A DNA stretch of 14,919 nucleotides from Treponema sp. (lineage in GTDB: Bacteria; Spirochaetota; Spirochaetia; Treponematales; UBA12059), in the NCBI GenBank assembly GCA_012517645.1, contig JAAYUR010000445.1:1-14919 (forward strand), in the 5' to 3' direction. Under the pieces are notes generated by a model. That model saw only the letters and a list, made by a program, of their open reading frames with translations. It made no database searches and had not been told where the DNA came from. Each line of letters begins with the position of its first letter. The first letter of the stretch is position 1. The position numbers and the translations under genes were made by a program. This document shows positions 1-5,795 of this stretch, one piece after another.

Positions 1-412
1 CCAGAAGGTCGACGAACTCGACCAGGTCGGATTCACGGAAAATGATGTGGAATGGGAGGGGGGTTCCGATCAGCTTGGAGATTTCTTGTATGTACGGCCC
101 GGGATTCTGGGGATCGTACAGAGCGTCTATCCGATCAACACGGTTCAGGGATTTGAGGATCAGGCCGGTCTCCCCCGGGATGTCCAGGAGGGCTCCTCTC
201 TGGTTCATCGGATAGTAGAAGAAAACCTCCGTTGCCGCGGGTTTCCCCGCCCTCTCCACCACGAAGACGATGTTGAGGATCCGATCGTTCTTGAGAGCCT
301 CGTCCAGGGAATCCGCCCTCAGCCTTAGTAGGAGGAAACCTACGCAGGCCGCGATGAACAGGATGATCAGGATAAGGAAGATGGAGCTTTTATCGAGTGT
401 CAGGTGCTTCAT
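1..412 (-). CDS. LCP-like (LytR-CpsA-Psr) membrane protein, 5' part only
   Basis: The first 137 codons are present and the 3' end lies off the left edge. The protein starts MKHLTLDKSS, has one strong membrane segment (about residues 11-30), then a predicted extracytoplasmic region. The stretch RILNIVFVV (44-52), a later beta strand VFFYYP (63-68), and LLDIPGETGLIL (75-86) followed by RVDRIDALYD (91-100) align by eye with the start of the LCP domain, which in other bacteria transfers lipid-linked glycopolymers to the cell wall. The ATG overlaps the yqeK stop as ATGA and has no strong Shine-Dalgarno of its own, so coupling to yqeK is likely. The usual Arg and Asp of the LCP signature (RSDT, IPRDT) are not conserved here, so enzyme activity is doubtful. 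The family call rests on pattern and on the yqeK neighbourhood; a lineage-specific LCP-like protein is the main alternative. Confidence 0.6.
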   Translation of the reverse strand, partial: MKHLTLDKSSIFLILIILFIAACVGFLLLRLRADSLDEALKNDRILNIVFVVERAGKPAATEVFFYYPMNQRGALLDIPGETGLILKSLNRVDRIDALYDPQNPGPYIQEISKLIGTPLPFHIIFRESDLVEFVDLL

Positions 413-996
413 GCGCGCTCTTTTCGCAGAGTATTGTACAGGTCCAAGGTCTCCGGCGCAACCTCCCGGCCCTTGGCCTTCAGCCAGGCTATGGTAGCCT
501 CCAGTGCTTTCAGGATGAGGGAATCCGGATCCAGGCCTCCGCAGAGCCGGCGGAACTCCTCCTCTACATGGCCGCGGCCGGGCTCCAGCTTGTCCGCGGC
601 CCAGACGATCTTGGCGAGCGGACCCATGTCGTTTCTGCCCACGGTATGGAGGGCGACCGCCTCCAGGATATCCCGATCCCGGACGCCGTATTCCGCCGCC
701 AGGAGGGCGGCCGCCGCGGGACCATGAAGGAGCACGGGGTTTCCGAAAACGCTCTCGGGCACCGTTACCGGGCACTCCCGGGCCAGGGCTTCCTGGCGCT
801 TCCGTGGCAGCTCCTTGGCCAGGTCATGGGCCCAGCCCGCGGCCCTGCCCGCTCGGGGATCGATCCCGGACCGGGCGCAGGCCTCCGCGGAAAAATCCGC
901 GCAGCCCCGGCTGTGCTTGAAACGCTCGGGACTGAGCAGGTTCCGGGCCGCCGCCTCGAGGCGCTGTACAAGTTGATCCAGGTCGTGCTCAGCCAC
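409..996 (-). CDS. yqeK: YqeK-family HD-domain hydrolase (probable diadenosine tetraphosphatase)
   Basis: This is a 195-aa HD-domain protein of normal YqeK length. The family's metal ligands are visible: His28 in RFKHS, His57-Asp58 in GWAHDLAKEL, His91 in LLHGPAAA, His117 in ALHTVGR and Asp135 in ADKLEPGR. Characterised YqeK proteins cleave Ap4A symmetrically to ADP, and the enzyme is expected in the cytoplasm. It starts at a GTG that overlaps the last 8 nt of nadD, a pairing of nadD and yqeK that is common in Firmicutes and other phyla; its TGA overlaps the next gene's ATG by 4 nt. Both junctions suggest translational coupling within the obg-nadD-yqeK-LCP unit. No key residue is missing. The family call is confident; the Ap4A substrate is taken from the family. 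Confidence 0.9.
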   Translation of the reverse strand: MAEHDLDQLVQRLEAAARNLLSPERFKHSRGCADFSAEACARSGIDPRAGRAAGWAHDLAKELPRKRQEALARECPVTVPESVFGNPVLLHGPAAAALLAAEYGVRDRDILEAVALHTVGRNDMGPLAKIVWAADKLEPGRGHVEEEFRRLCGGLDPDSLILKALEATIAWLKAKGREVAPETLDLYNTLRKERA

Positions 997-1564
997 GCCG
1001 ATAGTACCCGGAGTCCCGGATGATCCGCCAGACCGGATCCGGGACTAGTCTGCGGAACGGGAGACCCGCGGAGACTCGATCCCGGATCATCCGGGACGAG
1101 ATCGGTATGAGGAGGTTGTCCAGGTAGACGTGCTCGTACGGAAAGTACAGCCGGTCGGCGTGCTCCCTTCGGGCGCATACGATCCGGGCTTCCCGGGCAA
1201 GGGCCTCCGCCTCCCGCCATTCGGAAAAGTTCGATAGAAGGTCGTCCCCGAGAAGCAGGCCGGGCTTTTCCTCCAGATCGAAGGTTCTTGAAAGCTCCCG
1301 TATGGTGTCGATGGAATACGAAAGACCGCCCCGCCGGATCTCCCCGTCCCAAACGATCAGATCCGTATCCCCCTCCGCGGCGGCGGCGGCCATGGCCAAT
1401 CGGGCTTCCGGGCCGGGATCGTCCTGCAGGTCCTTCAAGGGGCGACGAGCCGCGGGAACCAGGGCCACGCGGGTATAGCCCAAGGCGATGCGCGCCTCCT
1501 CCGCCAGGATCAGGTGCCCGATATGGATGGGGTTGAAACTCCCCCCGAACATGAGCAGACGCAC
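989..1564 (-). CDS. nadD: Nicotinate-nucleotide adenylyltransferase NadD
   Basis: The 191-aa enzyme transfers AMP from ATP to nicotinate mononucleotide, the step before NAD synthetase. The nucleotidyltransferase signature GGSFNPIHIGHL (7-18) is intact, as are RGGLSYSIDTI (78-88) and the C-terminal ISSRMIRDRV (155-164), which corresponds to the ISSTxIR motif. The reading frame is open far upstream, but that part is a shadow of obg. I chose the GTG at 1562-1564 because it gives the family N-terminus VRLLMFGGSFNP, lies 2 nt after the obg stop, and is preceded by GAGG at a 7-nt spacing; the ATG at 1550-1552 would remove part of the first beta strand. The gene lies between obg and yqeK. Its product also feeds the cofactor pool used by the NAD-dependent ligase encoded elsewhere in the window, but no regulatory link is visible. 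Confidence 0.93.
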   Translation of the reverse strand: MRLLMFGGSFNPIHIGHLILAEEARIALGYTRVALVPAARRPLKDLQDDPGPEARLAMAAAAAEGDTDLIVWDGEIRRGGLSYSIDTIRELSRTFDLEEKPGLLLGDDLLSNFSEWREAEALAREARIVCARREHADRLYFPYEHVYLDNLLIPISSRMIRDRVSAGLPFRRLVPDPVWRIIRDSGYYRRG

Positions 1565-1566
1565 GG

Positions 1567-2748
1567 CTAATCCTCGTCCTTCCAACCCGCCGTCGCGGTC
1601 CAGACGGTTCCCGTTCCGGAGGAACCGGCCCCCTCCGGTCCTAAGTCTCCTGGGACCGGGGACTTCGCGGCTCCGGGCACCCGAATCCCGGCGGCCTCCG
1701 CCGCCCCGCCGGCCGCCGTCCCCTCGGCCTTTGAGGCGCCCCGGGCGGCCTCCAGGGCACGCTCCGCCTCTAGGACGAAGTTCAGGAATTCCGAGCGCAA
1801 GTCCGGGATGCCTTCCCGGGTAAAGACGGATATTCCGGCGACCCGTTCCGTGGGCAGTGCCGACCGGAGTTCCCCGAGGCGATCCGCGGTGCCCGGAATA
1901 TCCAGCTTGGTTCCTACCACGATACGGGGTTTGGCCGTGAGACCCTCGGAATACTCCCGGAGCTCCGACAGCAGGACCGGAAAGGCCTCCAGGAAACGGT
2001 CGTCGGACAGGTCGATCAAGAAGGCGAGCGCGGAAGCCCGGGAGATGTGCTTGAGGAACCGGATCCCCAGGCCGTGGCCCTCGTGGGCTCCCTCGATGAT
2101 CCCGGGGATGTCCGCAAGGATGATGTCCCGGTCGTCCACGGTCAGCATGCCCAGGTTCGGGATCTTGGTGGTAAAGGGATAGGGGGCTATCTTGGGTCGG
2201 GCGTTCGTGAAGTGGTCCAGGAGGGAGCTCTTGCCCGCGTTGGGGAATCCCACGAAACCTATATCCGCCAGAAGCTGGAGCTCGACCTTCAGCCGGACCG
2301 TCCGGCCGGGTTTCCCCGCCAGGGCTATCCGGGGGGCCTGGTTCGTGGAGGTCTTGAAATGGGTGTTCCCCCAGCCGCCGTTCCCTCCCTTCAGGAAGAC
2401 CCAGCGGTCCAGATCCTCCGTGAAATCCCGGAGGACCTCCCCCGTATCGGCGTCCTTGACCAGGGTTCCCGGGGGAACCGGGATGACGATGTCCGCTCCG
2501 TCGGAGCCGTGCATGTTCTTGCTGGTGCCGTCCTCTCCGTTCCGGGCCTTGAAAACCTGTTGGTACCGGAGGTGGGCGAGGGTCCGGAGGTTCCGGCGGA
2601 CCTCGAAGACCACGTCCCCGCCCCTCCCTCCGTCGCCGCCCGCGGGGCCGCCCCGGGGGACGTACTTCTCCCTCCGGAAGGCTATGCAGCCGTTGCCGCC
2701 CTTGCCGGAGCAAACCGTGATATCGGCCTCGTCGGCGAACTTGATCAA
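1567..2748 (-). CDS. obg: GTPase Obg (CgtA), ribosome assembly factor
   Basis: This 393-aa protein has the glycine-rich Obg fold first (about 1-158; GKGGNG, RGGPAGGDGGRGGD, PPGTLV), then the G domain (about 160-325) with P-loop GFPNAGKSS (167-175), switch II DIPGIIEGAHEGHGLG (213-228), and a G4 motif that reads TKLD (280-283) rather than NKxD. The G5 region is ISVFTREGI. The last 60 or so residues are rich in Ala, Gly and Pro and end in KDED, unlike a compact OCT domain. Obg GTPases act on the large ribosomal subunit and in stress control. The start is TTG, chosen because it gives the conserved MIKFADEADI N-terminus and has GGAGG 6 nt upstream. It lies beyond the terminator that follows rpmA, so expression probably depends on read-through or on an unrecognised promoter. 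Confidence 0.95.
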   Translation of the reverse strand: MIKFADEADITVCSGKGGNGCIAFRREKYVPRGGPAGGDGGRGGDVVFEVRRNLRTLAHLRYQQVFKARNGEDGTSKNMHGSDGADIVIPVPPGTLVKDADTGEVLRDFTEDLDRWVFLKGGNGGWGNTHFKTSTNQAPRIALAGKPGRTVRLKVELQLLADIGFVGFPNAGKSSLLDHFTNARPKIAPYPFTTKIPNLGMLTVDDRDIILADIPGIIEGAHEGHGLGIRFLKHISRASALAFLIDLSDDRFLEAFPVLLSELREYSEGLTAKPRIVVGTKLDIPGTADRLGELRSALPTERVAGISVFTREGIPDLRSEFLNFVLEAERALEAARGASKAEGTAAGGAAEAAGIRVPGAAKSPVPGDLGPEGAGSSGTGTVWTATAGWKDED

Positions 2749-2754
2749 ACCCCA

Positions 2755-2759
2755 CCTCC
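2755..2759 (-). promoter_or_regulatory. Shine-Dalgarno GGAGG fixing the TTG start of obg
   Basis: A perfect GGAGG lies 6 nt upstream of the TTG at 2746-2748. Together with the conserved N-terminus MIKF, it decides for this non-ATG start; no other start codon in a sensible position was seen. Confidence 0.75.
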
Positions 2760-2804
2760 GCGGCGCCCCGGGAAGTCGATCAACCTCCTCCGGCGCCGGA
2801 ACAA

Positions 2805-2843
2805 GAAAAAAGCCGCCCGCGGCTCTGTCCCCGCAAGCGGCTT
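2805..2843 (-). terminator. Intrinsic terminator after rpmA
   Basis: Read on the minus strand, the 13-nt arms at 2831-2843 and 2810-2822 pair throughout, with two G-U pairs, around an 8-nt loop GGACAGAG. The stem begins AAGCCGC and closes with GCGGCTT, running straight into a tract of six T (2806-2811, overlapping the stem base). This is a classical rho-independent terminator placed 53 nt after the rpmA stop and 57 nt before the obg Shine-Dalgarno region. It should end the rplU-prp-rpmA transcript, or act as a partial terminator that lowers obg relative to the ribosomal proteins. Confidence 0.9.
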
Positions 2844-2895
2844 CCTGCGAAGCCCGCGGGCGCCGTACAGGCTCCGCCGGGCCGCGTTCCCGTCC

Positions 2896-3138
2896 CTAGG
2901 ACTGGACGGGCTCGATTCCGGCATACTTGCGGCCGCGGCGGTCGGTGAAGGTCACGCGGCCGTCCACCAGGGCATACAGAGTGTCGTCCCGCCCGATTCC
3001 GACGTTCTCGCCGGGGTGGATATGTGTTCCCCTCTGCCGCACGATGATGGATCCTGCGGTCACCACGGAGTTACCGCTCGCCTTGATGCCGAGGTGGTGG
3101 GGATTCGAATCCCGCCCGTTAACGCCCTTATGAGCCAT
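2896..3138 (-). CDS. rpmA: 50S ribosomal protein L27 (short N-terminal tail)
   Basis: This 80-aa protein is L27: NGRDSNPHHLGIK, then SIIVRQRGTHIHPGENVGIGRD and the C-terminal beta strands up to RKYAGIEP. L27 sits on the large subunit near the peptidyl-transferase centre, and in other bacteria its flexible basic N-terminus reaches toward the tRNA ends. Here the tail is MAHKGVNGRDS, about five residues shorter than the usual MAHKKxGGSxxNGRDS, with the glycine-serine part missing. The ATG overlaps the prp stop by 11 nt and has GGAGG 7 nt upstream (3146-3150). In-frame codons further upstream contain no usual start before a stop, so there is no hidden Prp-cleavable extension. The gene is followed by a strong terminator. 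Confidence 0.95.
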   Translation of the reverse strand: MAHKGVNGRDSNPHHLGIKASGNSVVTAGSIIVRQRGTHIHPGENVGIGRDDTLYALVDGRVTFTDRRGRKYAGIEPVQS

Positions 3139-3481
3139 ATCCTTCCCTCCAATGACGTTCCATGGTCAGCTTCAGGGCTCCCGGATATTCGCGTTCCAGG
3201 CCCGACAGCCCGGTCAGCAGGAAATCCCCGATGCCCTTCAATCGATCCGCATCTCCCGGCGGGTAATCCCGAAGGGAGAACCAAAGGCTCCCCGGTTCCG
3301 GAGCCGATCCCTCGACCCGGGTTCCGGGAACCTGGGCCAAAACCTCATAGGCCGTCCGGAGCAGTACGGAAACGGCCGCGCAGACCAGGTCCCGACCGGC
3401 GCTGCCCGTCCCCGCGTGGCCGGAGGAATCGACGCGCCGGAGCACGCCGTCGGCCCCCAAGCAGGCCCGGACTTCAATCAT
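3128..3481 (-). CDS. prp: Ribosomal-processing cysteine protease Prp
   Basis: This 117-aa protein belongs to the YsxB/Prp family (formerly DUF464). The catalytic pattern is clear: His22 in SGHAG, Asp31 and Cys34 in RDLVCAAVS, equivalent in position to the His and Cys of the Staphylococcus aureus enzyme. In Firmicutes, Prp removes an N-terminal extension from L27 that ends in a motif like LQFFA. The gene lies between rplU and rpmA, the family's usual place. The ATG at 3479-3481 is 6 nt after the rplU stop; its upstream sequence forms a small hairpin and gives only a GAGG directly touching the ATG. The 3' end overlaps rpmA by 11 nt. The family call is secure. Its substrate here is unclear, because the adjacent L27 has no extension. 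Confidence 0.9.
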   Translation of the reverse strand: MIEVRACLGADGVLRRVDSSGHAGTGSAGRDLVCAAVSVLLRTAYEVLAQVPGTRVEGSAPEPGSLWFSLRDYPPGDADRLKGIGDFLLTGLSGLEREYPGALKLTMERHWREGYGS

Positions 3482-3500
3482 CCTCGGCTAGGCCCCGAGG
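3482..3500 (-). promoter_or_regulatory. Hairpin spanning the rplU stop and abutting the prp start
   Basis: On the minus strand CCTCGG (3495-3500) and CCGAGG (3482-3487) form a perfect 6-bp stem around a 7-nt loop that holds the rplU stop codon TAG. The 3' arm touches the prp ATG directly and includes the only GAGG in the region. If it folds in mRNA it would hide the prp initiation site until the ribosome translating rplU opens it. The structure is seen; the regulatory effect is inferred. Confidence 0.45.
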
Positions 3501-3799
3501 ATATCCTCGACCTTGAGCAGGGTGTAGCTCTGCCTGTGGCCGTGCTTCCGGCGGTAGTCCTTCTTGGACTTGTACTTGAAGACGATGATCTTGTCGGCCT
3601 TGGCCTGGTCCGCGATTACGGCCTTGACCGAGGCGCCGGCAACGTAGGGCGCTCCGACCTTGACGGTATCGCCGGAAACCAGGAGGACGGAATCCAGGGA
3701 GATCGCCTGCCCCCGCTCGCCGTCCATGCGATCCACGCGAATGCTGGCTCCCTTTTCCGCCCGGTACTGCTTGCCCTTCACTTCGACGACTGCGTACAT
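3488..3799 (-). CDS. rplU: 50S ribosomal protein L21
   Basis: The 103-aa protein is full-length L21: MYAVVEVKGKQYRAEKG at the N-terminus, the central strands through GAPYVAGASVKAVI, and the basic, conserved KYKSKKDYRRKHGHRQ (about 76-91) that contacts 23S rRNA. It is a structural protein of the large subunit. The ATG at 3797-3799 is preceded by AGAGG at about 7 nt. It is the first gene of the rplU-prp-rpmA unit, with a near-consensus promoter about 60-90 nt upstream and a leader of roughly 50 nt. No truncation or unusual residue is apparent. Confidence 0.97.
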   Translation of the reverse strand: MYAVVEVKGKQYRAEKGASIRVDRMDGERGQAISLDSVLLVSGDTVKVGAPYVAGASVKAVIADQAKADKIIVFKYKSKKDYRRKHGHRQSYTLLKVEDILGA

Positions 3800-3857
3800 C
3801 TGTATAACCTCTATGTTCGTATGGTGCGGCTCGATGTATTCTTCGTACGAGCGTGAC

Positions 3858-3887
3858 TTTATACGATGGAAGGGCGTTCCGTGTCAA
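3858..3887 (-). promoter_or_regulatory. Sigma70-type promoter for rplU-prp-rpmA
   Basis: On the minus strand a perfect -35 box TTGACA (3882-3887) and a -10 box TATAAA (3858-3863, 5 of 6 matches) are separated by 18 nt. The -35 box begins 10 nt after the argS stop. Transcription would start near 3851, giving a leader of about 50 nt before the rplU ATG. No terminator separates argS from this promoter, so argS transcripts may also enter the operon. Confidence 0.85.
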
Positions 3888-3896
3888 TTGCGCCGG

Positions 3897-5666
3897 TCAC
3901 ATCGTCTCCAGGAAGGGTATGCACACCAAGGACAGGCCGTTCCGGAGAACGGACCGAGCCGCGGAGGCCAGGGCCAGCCTGGATGCGGCCGTGTCCTTGT
4001 CCGGCGCGGTCAGGATAGGGTTGTCGTGGTAGAACCGGCTGAACGCGGAGGCAAGGTCGTACAGATAGACGGCCACCACGGAGGGGTCGAAGCCCCGAGC
4101 GGCCTGGGCGACGGCCTCCGGATATTCGGCGATCTTGCGGACCAAGGCCCACTCCTCGTCGCCGACCAGGAGGTCCGGCCGGACCTTCCCGCCCCGGGCG
4201 TTGCCCTCCCCCGATTCATGCTTGCGGAGCATGGAAGAGATCCGGGCGCCCATGTACTGGATGTAGGGACCCGTAGCCCCGTTGAAGGACAGGGAATCCT
4301 TGGGGTTGAAGATCATGTCCTTGGCCGGATTGGCCTGCAGAAGGTAGAAGTGCACGACCCCGAGGGCGATCTTTTCCGCGGTTTCCTGGATATCGCCCAC
4401 CGCATCGTCCCGCCCTTTGGAGGAGATCTCCTCCACCGCAAGCTCCCGCAGGGAATCCAGCAGGGTGTCCGCGTCCACCACGGTGCCTTCCCGGGTCTTC
4501 ATCCGGCCCTCGGGAAGGTTCACGAGGCCGTAGGACAGGTGGTAGAGGTTCGCGGCCCAGGGGTAGCCCAGCTTGGCCAGGATGTGGAAGAGGACCTTGA
4601 AATGGTACTGCTGCTCGCTGGCCACGACATAGATGAGCTGGTCGAAGGGCCAGTCCTTGTGACGCTCTATGGCCAGGCCGATGTCCTGGGTCATGTATAT
4701 GGAGGTTCCGTCCTTGCGGAGGAGCACCTTGGTGTCCAAGCCGATATCCGACAGGTCCACCCGAACGGAGCCGTCCTCGGCCTTGAAGAAGACGCCCGCC
4801 TCGAGCCCTCGCAGGACTTCGTCTTTGCCGGTCACGTAGATCTCGCTCTCGTGGTAGTACTTGTCGAAGGAGATTCCCGTACGCTCGTAGGTCTGCCGTA
4901 TCCCCCCCTCGGCCCACCCGTTCATGGTCCTCCAGAGCGAAAGGGTCTCAGGATCCCCGGCCTCCCACTTGACCAGGAGTGCCTGGGCCTTCTCCTCCGC
5001 GGCCGGATCCTCCTTCTTGAGGTCGTTGAAACGGACGTAGTAGTCGCCAACGAAGTGATCGCTCTTTATACCCTCGGACTCCGGGGTACGGCCCCGGCCG
5101 TAGGCCATATAAGCCAGCATGGACTTGCAGATATGGACTCCCCGGTCGTTGATAAGGTCGATCTTGAAGACCTCCGCGCCGTTGGCGGCCAGGATCCGAG
5201 AGATGCTCTCTCCCAGGGCGTCGTTCCGCAGGTGGCCCAAGTGGAGGGGCTTGTTCGTGTTGGGGCTGGAGAACTCGATCATGATTTTCCGCCCCCCCAG
5301 GGAGTCGTTTCGCCCGAACCCCTCGGGGTCCTTTTCCAAGGAGCCCAGGGCGTCCGCGGCTACGGTGACGCGGTCCAGGGCGACGTTTAGGTACGGGCCC
5401 TCGGCCCGGGATGTCCCTAGGCCCGCGGTTTCCGGATCCCGGGCCAGAATCTCCGCAACGGCCCGGGCGATCTGGGCGGGGGCGGTCCGGAGGATCTTGG
5501 CGTAGGGGAACATGGGGAATCCGAGGTCCCCGAGCTGCAGTTTCGGCGGAATTTCGACCGCCGGAGCTAGAGCCGAAAGCGCTTCCGCCGGGATACCCTT
5601 CTCTAGGGCTATCGCCTCCAGGGCTCGGGATACGCGGGCTTTCCAGCGGATTTTCAGGTCCTTCAT
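3897..5666 (-). CDS. argS: Arginyl-tRNA synthetase
   Basis: The 589-aa class I synthetase joins arginine to tRNA-Arg in the cytoplasm. The order of parts is normal: an N-terminal additional domain (about 1-110), the HIGH motif as HLGHLRND (142-149) preceded by FSSPNTNKPL, a KMSKS-equivalent GRMKTREGT (387-395), and a helical DALR-type anticodon-binding domain (about 450-589). The non-canonical KMSKS region and requirement for tRNA in the first step are typical of ArgRS in general. The ATG at 5664-5666 has AGGAG 5 nt upstream. The gene ends 10 nt before the rplU promoter and follows a 129-nt spacer that carries its own probable promoter. Length and motifs are intact. Confidence 0.97.
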   Translation of the reverse strand: MKDLKIRWKARVSRALEAIALEKGIPAEALSALAPAVEIPPKLQLGDLGFPMFPYAKILRTAPAQIARAVAEILARDPETAGLGTSRAEGPYLNVALDRVTVAADALGSLEKDPEGFGRNDSLGGRKIMIEFSSPNTNKPLHLGHLRNDALGESISRILAANGAEVFKIDLINDRGVHICKSMLAYMAYGRGRTPESEGIKSDHFVGDYYVRFNDLKKEDPAAEEKAQALLVKWEAGDPETLSLWRTMNGWAEGGIRQTYERTGISFDKYYHESEIYVTGKDEVLRGLEAGVFFKAEDGSVRVDLSDIGLDTKVLLRKDGTSIYMTQDIGLAIERHKDWPFDQLIYVVASEQQYHFKVLFHILAKLGYPWAANLYHLSYGLVNLPEGRMKTREGTVVDADTLLDSLRELAVEEISSKGRDDAVGDIQETAEKIALGVVHFYLLQANPAKDMIFNPKDSLSFNGATGPYIQYMGARISSMLRKHESGEGNARGGKVRPDLLVGDEEWALVRKIAEYPEAVAQAARGFDPSVVAVYLYDLASAFSRFYHDNPILTAPDKDTAASRLALASAARSVLRNGLSLVCIPFLETM

Positions 5667-5699
5667 GGGGTCTCCTCGGAATCGTGGGGTCCCGGGGAT

Positions 5700-5727
5700 T
5701 CTATAGCGTCCCGGGGAGGAAGGGCAA
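5700..5727 (-). promoter_or_regulatory. Probable promoter for argS
   Basis: On the minus strand TTGCCC (5722-5727) and TATAGA (5700-5705) are 16 nt apart, about 33 nt upstream of the argS start. The -10 matches 4 of 6 and the -35 matches 4 of 6. It lies in the 129-nt gap after the 301-aa gene. The same gap is rich in GC inverted repeats but shows no T-tract terminator. Confidence 0.5.
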
Positions 5728-5795
5728 TACGGCGGCCGGCCTTCGTCGATCCGCCGCCGCTGCGGGTCGACGGGACGACCCGGCGGGAGGCCGGT

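Noticed and set aside
1565..2755. Long upstream extension of the nadD frame as a fusion protein
   Set aside because: The extension is the out-of-frame shadow of obg (Arg/Gly/Pro-rich, no domain); the nadD signature starts just after the GTG at 1564.
2047..3516. Long plus-strand open frame opposite obg, rpmA and prp
   Set aside because: It lies opposite three clearly conserved genes, has no recognisable domain, and a biased high-GC sequence keeps such antisense frames open.
3660..5390. 576-codon plus-strand frame opposite rplU and argS
   Set aside because: Argininyl-tRNA synthetase on the other strand has all its motifs; the antisense translation is unlike any protein and has no credible start.
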